Origin: Ancylomarina euxina
GTDB lineage: Bacteria; Bacteroidota; Bacteroidia; Bacteroidales; Marinifilaceae
Length of the DNA stretch: 64,000 nucleotides
Direction: 5' to 3'
NCBI RefSeq assembly: GCF_003863355.1
Contig: NZ_QQWG01000022.1
Span: 1-64,000 of the forward strand
Part shown: positions 44,483 to 53,518 of the stretch, piece by piece
How the letters are laid out: each line of letters starts with the position of its first letter
Position numbering within the stretch: position 1 is the first letter of the stretch
Position numbers and translations under genes: made by a program
The notes under the pieces: model-generated
The model's input: only the letters and a program-made list of their open reading frames with translations
What the model was told of the DNA's origin: nothing
The model's database searches: none

Positions 44483-46459
44483 ATGTATTATAAACGACTA
44501 CTAATAGCAAACAGAGGTGAAATTGCCGTTCGAATCATTCGAACCGCTCATAAATTGGGTATTTCGACCTTGGTTATTTATTCTGATAAAGATAAGGAGG
44601 CTGATCATGTTCGCTTAGCTGATGAGGCTTACCCTCTTAAAGGAGATGATTTGTTATCAACTTATTTGGATAAGCAACAAATTATCAAAATTGCTGTTGA
44701 AAATAAGGCTGATGCCATTCATCCAGGTTATGGATTTCTTGCTGAGAATCCTGAATTTGCAAAAGCATGTTCAGAGGCTAATATTGATTTTGTCGGGCCC
44801 GATGCAAAATCTATCGAATTGATGGGCAATAAGGTTAATGCTCGTGAATTTGCTGTTTTACAGAATTTGCCTGTTTTAGAGGGTATTATTGGCGATAAGG
44901 CAACTTTATTGAAGAATTCTTCTCAATTGCAATTTCCTATTTTGGTGAAGGCGGCTGCAGGAGGTGGTGGTAAAGGCATGCGCATTGTCAGAGCAGAGTC
45001 AGATTTGGAATCAGCGATTTTGGCAACCTCTCGTGAGGCTGAAAAATACTTTGGTGATGGTGAAGTGCTATTGGAACGTTATATTGAAAATCCACGTCAT
45101 ATCGAAGTTCAGGTTTTGGCAGATAAACATGGGAATGCCATTCACTTATTTGAGAGAGAATGTTCGATACAGCGTCGTTTTCAGAAAATTATTGAAGAAG
45201 CTCCATCAGCAAGTGTAAGCCCTGAACTTAGACAAAGAATGGGGAATGCTGCCGTTCGTTTAACTCAAGCTTTAGGCTATTCTAATGCGGGTACAATTGA
45301 GTTCTTGATGGATGAGAACAATGCGTTCTACTTCCTGGAGATGAATACGAGAATTCAAGTTGAACATCCCGTTACAGAAATGATTACAGGTATCGATTTG
45401 GTTGAAGAGCAGCTTGCGATTGCATCAGGTAAGAAACTTAGATATAAGCAAGGGGATATTGTTTTGAATGGTCATGCCATTGAAGCCAGAATCTATGCCG
45501 AAGATCCTGAACAAGATTTTATTCCTGCTCCAGGATATGTTGAGTTTTATAGGGAACCAGTTGTAACAAACACGAAACTTCGTGTGGATTCCTCATTGTC
45601 TGATGCTAGTATGATTTACCCGGATTTTGATCCTATGATTTCGAAATTGATTGTTTGGGATGAGTCACGAGATCTGGCCATTGAGGGTTTGAAACAAGCC
45701 TTGTCAGATTATCACATTCATGGAATAAAGAATAATATCCATTTTCTTAAGAATTTGATTGGGACAGATGAGTATAATCAAAATCAGATATCAACTCATT
45801 TCTGCAAGGATAACGAGAAAGAACTTTTAGTTCGGATGAATCAAGATCAGCAATCTATTGATCATGCTTTATTCTATGCTGCCTTCTCACATTTTGACTT
45901 GCAGATAGATCAGGCTAAGAATATTTGGGAGGAGATTGGTTATTGGCGCAATGCAAGAAAAGCATTTAAGTTAACTCACGATGATAAAACGATTGAAGTT
46001 ATTTCAAGGGATAAAATGACTTACGAGATAGATAGTAAGCCTTATCGTTTTGAAAAGTTAGAGTTAAATAATAATTGTATAAACCTGATTCACAAAGGTA
46101 AGATTTATTCATTCTATATTTCAAAGGATGAGCGTAATGAGGCACATATTTCTTGTAAAGGGATACTTGTGAGTTTGCGACGTTGGTCTGATTCTGTTAA
46201 TGAACTTTTCAATGAGAGCTTTGAAGAAGTTGGTAAGTCTGGAGATCGGATTCTTGCACCTCTTCCTGGTAAAGTTGTTAAGATTAATGTGAAGCTTGGA
46301 GAGAAAATTCAAAAATCAGATGTTTTACTTATTCTGGAATCCATGAAAATGGAAAATAGCATATTGGCACCTTTCGATGCGGTAGTTTCTGAAATCGTGA
46401 TTAAGGAAGGTGAACAGGTAAAAAGTCAAATGGAACTTATAAAATTGATTGAGGCGTAG
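44483..46459 (+). CDS. acyl-CoA carboxylase biotin-containing alpha subunit
   Basis: A 658-residue protein joining biotin carboxylase and biotin carrier. Biotin-carboxylase domain: KRLLIANRGEIAVRIIRTAH at the N-terminus, the ATP-grasp glycine loop KAAAGGGGKGMRIV (about 155-168), ERECSIQRRFQKIIEEAPS (about 226) and FYFLEMNTRIQVEHPVTE (about 282). A middle BT-type linker (about 450-585) follows; the C-terminal carrier domain has the biotinylated lysine in LESMKMENSIL (about 621). Nine bases separate it from the hydratase gene. With the beta subunit at 42013 it forms the methylcrotonyl/geranyl-CoA-type carboxylase. Confidence 0.92.
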   Translation: MYYKRLLIANRGEIAVRIIRTAHKLGISTLVIYSDKDKEADHVRLADEAYPLKGDDLLSTYLDKQQIIKIAVENKADAIHPGYGFLAENPEFAKACSEANIDFVGPDAKSIELMGNKVNAREFAVLQNLPVLEGIIGDKATLLKNSSQLQFPILVKAAAGGGGKGMRIVRAESDLESAILATSREAEKYFGDGEVLLERYIENPRHIEVQVLADKHGNAIHLFERECSIQRRFQKIIEEAPSASVSPELRQRMGNAAVRLTQALGYSNAGTIEFLMDENNAFYFLEMNTRIQVEHPVTEMITGIDLVEEQLAIASGKKLRYKQGDIVLNGHAIEARIYAEDPEQDFIPAPGYVEFYREPVVTNTKLRVDSSLSDASMIYPDFDPMISKLIVWDESRDLAIEGLKQALSDYHIHGIKNNIHFLKNLIGTDEYNQNQISTHFCKDNEKELLVRMNQDQQSIDHALFYAAFSHFDLQIDQAKNIWEEIGYWRNARKAFKLTHDDKTIEVISRDKMTYEIDSKPYRFEKLELNNNCINLIHKGKIYSFYISKDERNEAHISCKGILVSLRRWSDSVNELFNESFEEVGKSGDRILAPLPGKVVKINVKLGEKIQKSDVLLILESMKMENSILAPFDAVVSEIVIKEGEQVKSQMELIKLIEA

Positions 46460-46523
46460 GGTAAATTATGAACTTATACGATTGGAATTGAGTATTCTCA
46501 ATTGTTAATTAAAAGATAGACAG

Positions 46524-48320
46524 ATGAAAGATAAAATTCGAATAGCAAATGCCGGTGGTTTTTGGGGTGATGATCTCGGGGTTTTAAGACGTCAGTTAGA
46601 AGGGGGAGAAGTAGATTATATTTCTTCAGACTTTTTGGCTGAGGTTACCATGAGTATCCTTCGAAAACAGCAGTTGAAGAATGAATCCATGGGCTATGTG
46701 GGTGATTTTGTCGATCAAATTGTTGATGTGGCTGAGTTGATGAAAGCAAAAAAGGTGAGAATGCTAACCAATGCAGGTGGTATTAATCCTTTAGCTTGTG
46801 CAAGAAAAATTTTAGAAGAGCTGAAAGTTAAAGGCGTTGACTTGAAAATTGCAGTTGTCATTGGGGATAATATTATTGAGCGAATTGATGAATTTTATCC
46901 TGATAAGGCCATGTTTACGGATATGGAGACGGGTGATGACTTTGCTTATATAAAGGATAACATTCAATCTGCAAATGTCTATCTGGGTGTGCCTCCTTTA
47001 TTAAAAGCACTCGAAAGTGGTGCCGATTTAATTCTGGCTGGAAGAGTGACTGATACATCAATAACCATGGCACCTTTTATCTATGAACTCGGTTGGGATC
47101 TGGATGATTGGGATAAACTAGCTGCCGGCTTGGTGGCTGGTCATATTATTGAGTGTGGTGCACAAGCCAGCGGCGGTAATTTTACAGATTGGCATAAGGT
47201 TGAAAAGTGGGATAATATGGGTTATCCGATTGTTGAAATGAATCGTGATGGCAGCTTTGAGGTTTATAAACATCCCAATACAGGTGGACTAGTCAGTTGT
47301 GATACCATTCGTGAACAGTTGGTTTATGAAATGGGTGATCCAAAGCATTATATTAGTCCTGATGTGGTTGCAGATTTTAGTCAATTGGAGTTGACTGATG
47401 TATCTCGTGATAGAGTTTTAGTGAAAAATGCTAAAGGTCATCCTTCTACCCATTTTTTGAAAGTGTCTATGGCCTATGAGGACGGTTATAAGGCGGTTAG
47501 TTCTATTGTGATTTCAGGAGGACATGTTTTAAATAAAGCTCGTGAGTTTGAAAAAATATTCTGGCAAAGGCTGAACATTGATTATAAGAAAACCAATACA
47601 GAATACGTTGGCTATAACGCTTGCCATCAGGATTTGGTTGAAGAAATCGATCCCAATGAAATTCTACTGCGCTTTTCTGTTTACGATGATGATTTAGATA
47701 AAATTAAAGCCTTTTCGACAAGCATTGCGCCATTGATATTGAGTGGGCCTCCGGGCGTAGCTGTGATTGGAGGAAGATCTCGTGGTCAGCAGGTTATGAC
47801 TTATTGGCCGACACTTGTTCCGAAAACTTTGATTCAAACAACAGTACATGTTTTAGATTCAAAGGGCGACATACAAGAAACCTATGAAATTGACTCTGTT
47901 TTGGGAAATGAAGCTGATTTTAATGTGGAAAAATCAAAATCTCAGTCGGCTTCCAGTGATAAATATACTCATATGGAGATGGAACATGTGCCTCTTAGAA
48001 CAGTTTGTATGGCGCGTTCTGGAGATAAGGGTGATACCTTTAATATAGGTGTTTTAGCCCGATCAGAATCGATTTATAATTATCTGAAATCAAGCTTAAG
48101 CTCTGAGGTCGTGAAAACGATGTTTAAAGGTATTTGCAAGGGGAAGGTGAAGCGATATGAACTGGATAACTTATTGGCTTTGAATTTCCTCTTAGAAGAG
48201 TCCTTAGATGGTGGTGGAACAAAATCACTGATGATTGATGCACAAGGTAAAACAATGGCTTCGGCATTATTAAATCAAACATTTCCTATTCCAAAGGTCT
48301 ACCTGAAAGAGATCAAGTGA
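46524..48320 (+). CDS. AtuA-family protein (DUF1446) with C-terminal ferredoxin-fold domain
   Basis: A 598-residue protein of the acyclic-terpene-utilisation AtuA family. The N-terminal ~450 residues are the DUF1446 domain: IRIANAGGFWGDDLGVLRRQ (residues 5-24), ISSDFLAEVTMSILRKQ, LTNAGGINPLACARKI (about 81) and LILAGRVTDTSITMAPFIYE (about 171). The last ~100 residues (from about VPLRTVCMARSGDKGDTFNI) form the AtuA-like ferredoxin-fold domain, encoded separately in some species. The biochemical role is not established. Sitting in a carboxylase cluster with no HMG-CoA lyase, it could act on the branched acyl-CoA intermediates; that is inference. Confidence 0.85.
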   Translation: MKDKIRIANAGGFWGDDLGVLRRQLEGGEVDYISSDFLAEVTMSILRKQQLKNESMGYVGDFVDQIVDVAELMKAKKVRMLTNAGGINPLACARKILEELKVKGVDLKIAVVIGDNIIERIDEFYPDKAMFTDMETGDDFAYIKDNIQSANVYLGVPPLLKALESGADLILAGRVTDTSITMAPFIYELGWDLDDWDKLAAGLVAGHIIECGAQASGGNFTDWHKVEKWDNMGYPIVEMNRDGSFEVYKHPNTGGLVSCDTIREQLVYEMGDPKHYISPDVVADFSQLELTDVSRDRVLVKNAKGHPSTHFLKVSMAYEDGYKAVSSIVISGGHVLNKAREFEKIFWQRLNIDYKKTNTEYVGYNACHQDLVEEIDPNEILLRFSVYDDDLDKIKAFSTSIAPLILSGPPGVAVIGGRSRGQQVMTYWPTLVPKTLIQTTVHVLDSKGDIQETYEIDSVLGNEADFNVEKSKSQSASSDKYTHMEMEHVPLRTVCMARSGDKGDTFNIGVLARSESIYNYLKSSLSSEVVKTMFKGICKGKVKRYELDNLLALNFLLEESLDGGGTKSLMIDAQGKTMASALLNQTFPIPKVYLKEIK

Positions 48321-48405
48321 AAATAGTTTGAATTATTAATTGAATTGATTGAAGTTGAGTCTTGAAATAATTCTTAACTTATAACAAGAAGAAAATACAC
48401 AGCAT

Positions 48406-49551
48406 ATGGATCCTTTTTTAAACGAAGAACATTATATAATAAGGAAGGCGGTTCGCGATTTTGCTGAAAGAGAGATTAAACCTCTCGCTGCTGAATTAGA
48501 TGAGAAAGAAGAATTCTCTCCTGAGTTGACAAAGAAAATGGGAGAGATGGGACTTTTCGGCATGTTTTTACCCGAGAAGTATGGTGGACATGGAAGCGAT
48601 TATCTTTCCTACATTATTGCAGTTGAAGAAGTGGCTCGAGTTGACGGATCGCATGCAGCAACTTTAGCCGCACACAACTCATTGGGAATTGGTCCAATCT
48701 ATAATTTTGGAACCGAGGAGCAAAAATTAAAATATTTACCTGGACTTTGTTCCGGAAATGAGCTTTGGGCTTTTGGATTAACCGAAGCTGAGGCTGGATC
48801 TGATTCTAGAGGAACCAAGACTTTTGTAAAGGATCTTGGTGCCATGTGGGAGATTAATGGATCCAAAATATTTATTACGAATGGATCAAATATACAAACC
48901 TCAGGTGTTACAGTTCAAACCATATCAGCAATAAATGGAGAGGAAAAAGAATTCACCTGTGTATTAGTTGAAAAAGGTACCACAGGGTGGAAAAGTCAGC
49001 CAATGCATGGTAAACTTATGTGGCGTGCTTCTGACACTTCTCAAATGTTTTTCGATAATTGCAGAGTACCCAAAGAAAATATTCTTGGAGAACGTGGAAT
49101 GGGATCTAAAATCATGTTGAAGACTCTTGATTCGGGACGCTTGTCGATTGCTGCAATGGGACTTGGTTTAGCACAGGGTGCTTTTGAAATGGCTCTGGAA
49201 TATGCAAAGGCACGTAAGCAATTTGGGAAACCAATCTCAAAATTCCAAATCAACAGCTTTAAATTGGCTGATATGGCAACGAAGATTGAATTAGCCAGGA
49301 ACCTTTTGTATAAAGCTTGTTGGTTGAAGGATAATGGCCAGCCATTTGAAAAGGAAGCGGCTATGTCGAAATTATATTGCTCTGAAATAGCAAAACAAGT
49401 TGCTGATGAGGGGGTTCAAATTCATGGTGGATATGGTCTGATGAAAGAGTATCCTATTGAGCGATTTTATCGGGATCAGCGTTTGCTACAGATTGGAGAA
49501 GGGACTTCGGAAATTCAACGCTTAGTTATATCAAGATATATTGGATGTTAA
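48406..49551 (+). CDS. acyl-CoA dehydrogenase (second copy)
   Basis: A 381-residue FAD acyl-CoA dehydrogenase. FGLTEAEAGSDSRGTKTF (about 123-140), RKQFGKPISKFQ (about 270), GVQIHGGYGLMKEY (about 336-349) and the catalytic base E365 in IGEGTSEIQR are seen. Cluster context suggests isovaleryl-CoA dehydrogenase, but that enzyme takes its catalytic Glu from helix G (LxxER in human and LiuA-type proteins); here that position reads LDSGRLS (G244) and the base sits at the ordinary SCAD/MCAD site. Butyryl, 2-methylbutyryl or isobutyryl-CoA are therefore alternatives. Electrons should go to the EtfAB encoded at 36966-38753. Confidence 0.88.
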   Translation: MDPFLNEEHYIIRKAVRDFAEREIKPLAAELDEKEEFSPELTKKMGEMGLFGMFLPEKYGGHGSDYLSYIIAVEEVARVDGSHAATLAAHNSLGIGPIYNFGTEEQKLKYLPGLCSGNELWAFGLTEAEAGSDSRGTKTFVKDLGAMWEINGSKIFITNGSNIQTSGVTVQTISAINGEEKEFTCVLVEKGTTGWKSQPMHGKLMWRASDTSQMFFDNCRVPKENILGERGMGSKIMLKTLDSGRLSIAAMGLGLAQGAFEMALEYAKARKQFGKPISKFQINSFKLADMATKIELARNLLYKACWLKDNGQPFEKEAAMSKLYCSEIAKQVADEGVQIHGGYGLMKEYPIERFYRDQRLLQIGEGTSEIQRLVISRYIGC

Positions 49552-49612
49552 ACGTCAAAAGAATATGAAATAGGAGATTTTAATCAAAATACGAACAATA
49601 AACACGAATAAT

Positions 49613-50686
49613 ATGAGAGATCTAGTTTTAGCACTTAATCCACGAACCTACTTCACAAGAGTGGCTGTATATCAGGGGAATTCGACTTTGTTTTTCAAGA
49701 AAATTAATCATCACAACTTAGAAAAGGGTATTAACCCTTCCTTTAACGATCAGGTCGAATATCGCACTTCTGTGATATTGAAAGAACTTGAAGAGAATGA
49801 TATTGAGATCAAACACATTAAGGTTGTTATTGGTCGTGGTGGTTTGATTAAGCCAGTTGAGTCTGGAGTTTATCGTGTAAACGAAGAAATGGTTCAAGAT
49901 CTTAGATCTGCTGAATTTGGTGAAGATGTTGTTAATCTGGGAGGTTTATTGGCTGATGGAATTGCAAAAGCCATTAAAGGAGCACATGCTTATATTGCTG
50001 ATCCTGTTGTAGTAGATGAACTTCAGGATATCGCTCGTTTTACTGGACGACCAGAGTTTAAGCGACGCTCAATTTTCCATGCTCTCAATCATAAAATATC
50101 TGCACGAAAGTATGCTAAGATCAAGTATGCAGAGTATGAGGATATGAATTTGATCGTGGCACATCTTGGTGGTGGAATTAGTATTGGAGCTCATAAAAAA
50201 GGCCGAGTGATTGATGCGAATCAAGCTTATGATGGCGATGGTCCATTCTCTCCAATTCGTAGTGGTTCTTTACCAATGGGTGATGTGATAAAAATGTGTT
50301 ATTCTGGAAAATATACCAAAGAAGAAATGTTGAAAATGCAGACAGGCGAAGGGGGCTTGTATGCTTATTTTAAAACATATAGCGCTTATGATGTTTGCCA
50401 GCTAAGAGATGCTGGAGATGAGAAAGCCGAAGAGGTTTTGTCTGCTATGGCTTATCAGGTATCTAAATACATATCATCCTTATATGTTTGCTTTGAAGGG
50501 GAAGCTGTTGATGGAGTCATACTAACTGGAGGTTTAGCAAAGGACGATAAGTTTGTTCGTGAAATTCGTAATAGAGTTGAGGTTATTGCTCCTGTATATG
50601 TTATTCCTGGGGCAGAAGTATTGGGAGCCTTATCTTATTATGGACAAATGATTCTTAGAGGTGAAACTGAAATCAAGAACTATTAA
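49613..50686 (+). CDS. buk: butyrate kinase
   Basis: A 357-residue ASKHA-fold acyl kinase (acyl phosphate + ADP to acid + ATP). Motifs: VVIGRGGLIKPVESGVYRV (about 66-84), HALNHKISARKYAK (about 153), VAHLGGGISIGAHKKGRVID (about 179-198), GPFSPIRSGSLPMGD (about 207) and ILTGGLAKDDKFV near the C-terminus. Length matches Buk. No phosphotransbutyrylase (ptb), its usual partner, is next to it; it ends the acyl-CoA block after the second dehydrogenase. Branched-chain acyl phosphates such as isovaleryl or isobutyryl phosphate are plausible substrates. Confidence 0.93.
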   Translation: MRDLVLALNPRTYFTRVAVYQGNSTLFFKKINHHNLEKGINPSFNDQVEYRTSVILKELEENDIEIKHIKVVIGRGGLIKPVESGVYRVNEEMVQDLRSAEFGEDVVNLGGLLADGIAKAIKGAHAYIADPVVVDELQDIARFTGRPEFKRRSIFHALNHKISARKYAKIKYAEYEDMNLIVAHLGGGISIGAHKKGRVIDANQAYDGDGPFSPIRSGSLPMGDVIKMCYSGKYTKEEMLKMQTGEGGLYAYFKTYSAYDVCQLRDAGDEKAEEVLSAMAYQVSKYISSLYVCFEGEAVDGVILTGGLAKDDKFVREIRNRVEVIAPVYVIPGAEVLGALSYYGQMILRGETEIKNY

Positions 50687-50702
50687 GTCTGTTAGGCTTA
50701 AA

Positions 50703-50728
50703 AAAAGGCAACTATTCAGTTGCCTTTT
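50703..50728. terminator. bidirectional terminator (buk / batE)
   Basis: AAAAGGCAACT pairs perfectly with AGTTGCCTTTT around ATTC, with A-run and T-rich flanks, between convergent operons. Confidence 0.9.
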
Positions 50729-50743
50729 ATTTTGATTCATAAT

Positions 50744-51499
50744 CTAGATGATCTCAATATCTTCTTTTTTTATCCAGCCTTGGTTGCCATCGCTTATTTT
50801 AATGTTGCGCCAGTCGCCAAGTGCTTCAATAACTTTTACTTTGGTGCCTTCGTGCAATAAGAAAAGTTGTGTGCCACTTTCGTCAGGAGAGCCCTTAACT
50901 GTAACACTAGGATTAAAAATGATCGCATATTGACGAAGCGTTAATTGCTCGTTCATTTTTGAAGCAAAATTGTAGAATACCAGACTTGAAAGTAAACACA
51001 GAATTGATAGGAAGAAGCCCAGTTTTTTTATTCGACTTAGCTTGCTATATAAATACAAGCTCATTAAAGCTAAGAAGAAGAAAAAGAATCCTATTGATAA
51101 CCAAGACCAAGCATTGGCTGATAAACTGTTCCATAAGCCAGAAACCCATGAGCTCACAAAGAATTCAGGAAGAACTTCTAACTTGTCAGTCACATTTTTC
51201 TGAGCTAACTCTAAATTGTATTTGATATCCTCATCCTCAGGAGATAGAAGAAGAGCTCTTTCGTAATTCAGAATAGCTGGGGCTATTTTGCCGGTTTTGT
51301 AATAGGCATTAGCAAGATTGAAATAGATTTCTGGAGCTTCAATACGAGTCTCCAATACAGATTCGTATGATTTTACAGCTTCTTCATATTCGCCTTTCTG
51401 ATAAAGGTCATTAGCTTCTTGAATTGGATTTGCTTGAATTTGAGCAAAAAGCTGAATAGATAAAGCTAAGGCTATAAGGGTGTAAATGAACTTTTGCAT
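50744..51499 (-). CDS. batE: BatE: TPR and SH3-like membrane protein
   Basis: A 251-residue protein at the end of the Bat operon. It has a signal peptide (residues 1-22, ending around IQANP), two or three TPR units (about 25-110, YQKGEYEEAVKSYESVLETR and APAILNYERALLLSPEDEDI), two hydrophobic helices (about 130-180) and a C-terminal bacterial SH3 domain (about 190-251, LLHEGTKVKVIEALGDWRNI). This matches BatE of the Bacteroides aerotolerance (Bat) locus, thought to help a periplasmic or inner-membrane complex in stress tolerance. The start lies 2 bases from the batD stop. Confidence 0.85.
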   Translation of the reverse strand: MQKFIYTLIALALSIQLFAQIQANPIQEANDLYQKGEYEEAVKSYESVLETRIEAPEIYFNLANAYYKTGKIAPAILNYERALLLSPEDEDIKYNLELAQKNVTDKLEVLPEFFVSSWVSGLWNSLSANAWSWLSIGFFFFFLALMSLYLYSKLSRIKKLGFFLSILCLLSSLVFYNFASKMNEQLTLRQYAIIFNPSVTVKGSPDESGTQLFLLHEGTKVKVIEALGDWRNIKISDGNQGWIKKEDIEII

Positions 51500-51501
51500 A
51501 A

Positions 51502-53316
51502 TTACTTGATGTTTTTTTCAAGTTTGGTAATAGTATCTATGGTTTTCTGATAAAGACTGTCCATTTCGGATGAGCCACTTGATGGAGCATAACGTGCAAA
51601 CTCGCAAGTATCTAGAATAGCCATGAAATCGGTAATGATCTCCTTTTCAATTTCTTTCTCGACAAGAATACCATTGATATTGTCCTTACTCAAATCGGAT
51701 AAGGGTAAGTTGAACTTATCTGAGATATAGTCCCATAGAGCTTTCAATATCTCATCATAGAAAGCTTCTTTTTTATTTGCTTTTAGGCTTATTGATGCTG
51801 CTTTTAAACGTTTCATAGCAACTCGATTTGCACGCTTATTTTTCATCTTAGCCACATCTGCATTTTGTTTGATTCGCTTACGATTGAATACAAATGCCAT
51901 TAAGAAAATGAAAAGAGGTAAGATGTAAGCCAAATAGAAATTAAGCGTTCCAAAGAAGATTTCACCTTTGTAAATGGGTTCAAAAATATTGGTCTTAATA
52001 AAGCGAATGTCTTTTCCAATAAACTTCACATCTTCCTTCGTGAAAGAGCTAATGGTAGTATTTGAAATGCCACCTTCACCTTTTTCAACATAAATTTTAA
52101 ACTCAGGACTTAGTTTGGTTATATAACGTTTTGCATTTGGATCGAAATAGGTAAACTCGTTAGCAGGAATCGTAAAATCACCTGCGTGGCGAGGAATAAT
52201 TAAATATTCAAATGTCGTTGAACCCGTCATGCCCTTAGCTGAACTCTGTAAATTTTGATTGGTTTTTGGATCATAAACCTCAAAGTCTGCAGGGAAATCA
52301 AATTTTAATGGATTGATAAGTTTCATGTTTCCATTACCCGAGATCGTCACTTTCATGGTGATGGCATCGTCAACTTTAACCGAATCTTGGTTGATGGTCG
52401 TATTCATCTTAAACTGACCAACAGCACCATCGAAACTTTTAGGTGCATTATTCGGTACTGGTTTAACCTTAATTTTAACAGGCTCTGATTTACGAGGAAC
52501 ACGTACATTCTTATAGTTATTAAAGAAATCGTCGAAGAAGCCTCTTGAGCGGGCCTGAGCAGTTAATTGCACAATACAACTCAACTCCATAGGATCAATA
52601 ATAATTTCTCCATCATGCTGAGGGAATAGTAAAATCTCCTTAATTGTATAAGTGTAGAATATTTCACCATTTATATTTTCTCCTTGAAATGCATTAGAAT
52701 TAGATCCTTCAATATTCTGAGTTAAGAACCCTTGGTAGGAAGGTTCTTTAAATTGCTCAAAGTTGACAACTTTAACATCTTTAGTATAAATTTTCAAACT
52801 TGCTTTTACAGGCTCACCCATAAAAACAGATTTTCTATCGACATTAACCTTGAGATATAAATTGTCTTTGGTTATATTTTGCGCTTGGGCTGATGTACTT
52901 TGATGTGTTCCTTGTTGTTTATTCTTAGTGCTTGAACGAACTACTTCAATGGTATGGCTATTCGATTTAACTAGTTTGCCATCAACCGTAATTTCAGCAG
53001 GCTCAAATGTGAATTTGCCTTCTGTTTCGGCAAGTAATACATAGGTGTATGTATAAGACGAACTAGAAGTCATCTTTCCATTGATATACTGTGTGCTCAT
53101 GTTGGTTGAAGTAGAAGGGCCTAAAAGAACTCTAAAGCCTTTTATTACTGGAAGTTTCAGTCCTTCCCCCTTTTCATTCAAACTATAGGATAAACGAAAT
53201 TGTTCTCCAAGAGCCACAACATTGGGAGCTGTAGCTGTAAATTTAGTTTTATCGGCAAAGGCCGAAGTACTAATAAATAGACATGTAAGTAATAAGAAAA
53301 ATAGTCTCTTCATCAA
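51502..53316 (-). CDS. batD: BatD: oxygen-tolerance family protein
   Basis: A 604-residue exported membrane protein of the BatD family. Signal peptide at residues 1-21 (FFLLLTCLFISTSAFA). The long periplasmic part (about 22-450) is made of beta-sandwich repeats (SYSLNEKGEGLKLPVIKGFR; VNVDRKSVFMGEPVKASLKI, about 156; DSVKVDDAITMKVTISGNG, about 310). One transmembrane helix (about 453-475, FYLAYILPLFIFLMAFVF) is followed by a cytoplasmic basic tail. Typical of BatD in the MoxR-DUF58-BatABCDE system. A 200-bp gap without features separates it from batC. Confidence 0.88.
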   Translation of the reverse strand: MMKRLFFLLLTCLFISTSAFADKTKFTATAPNVVALGEQFRLSYSLNEKGEGLKLPVIKGFRVLLGPSTSTNMSTQYINGKMTSSSSYTYTYVLLAETEGKFTFEPAEITVDGKLVKSNSHTIEVVRSSTKNKQQGTHQSTSAQAQNITKDNLYLKVNVDRKSVFMGEPVKASLKIYTKDVKVVNFEQFKEPSYQGFLTQNIEGSNSNAFQGENINGEIFYTYTIKEILLFPQHDGEIIIDPMELSCIVQLTAQARSRGFFDDFFNNYKNVRVPRKSEPVKIKVKPVPNNAPKSFDGAVGQFKMNTTINQDSVKVDDAITMKVTISGNGNMKLINPLKFDFPADFEVYDPKTNQNLQSSAKGMTGSTTFEYLIIPRHAGDFTIPANEFTYFDPNAKRYITKLSPEFKIYVEKGEGGISNTTISSFTKEDVKFIGKDIRFIKTNIFEPIYKGEIFFGTLNFYLAYILPLFIFLMAFVFNRKRIKQNADVAKMKNKRANRVAMKRLKAASISLKANKKEAFYDEILKALWDYISDKFNLPLSDLSKDNINGILVEKEIEKEIITDFMAILDTCEFARYAPSSGSSEMDSLYQKTIDTITKLEKNIK

Positions 53317-53518
53317 TCTATATTTATTTTTCTAAGGGTTAAAATTTATGCAAAACCAAAATTACTGATAATTTTGCAGAATAGGGGCTAAGCACTCAAT
53401 AAGTCTAATGTTAATTTAGAAATTCAATTAGCACTATAATTATGAGTTATAAATTATGAATTGAAATTAAGTAATTAGCTTTTATAATAATTCTAAAATC
53501 ATAATTCATCATTGTACT

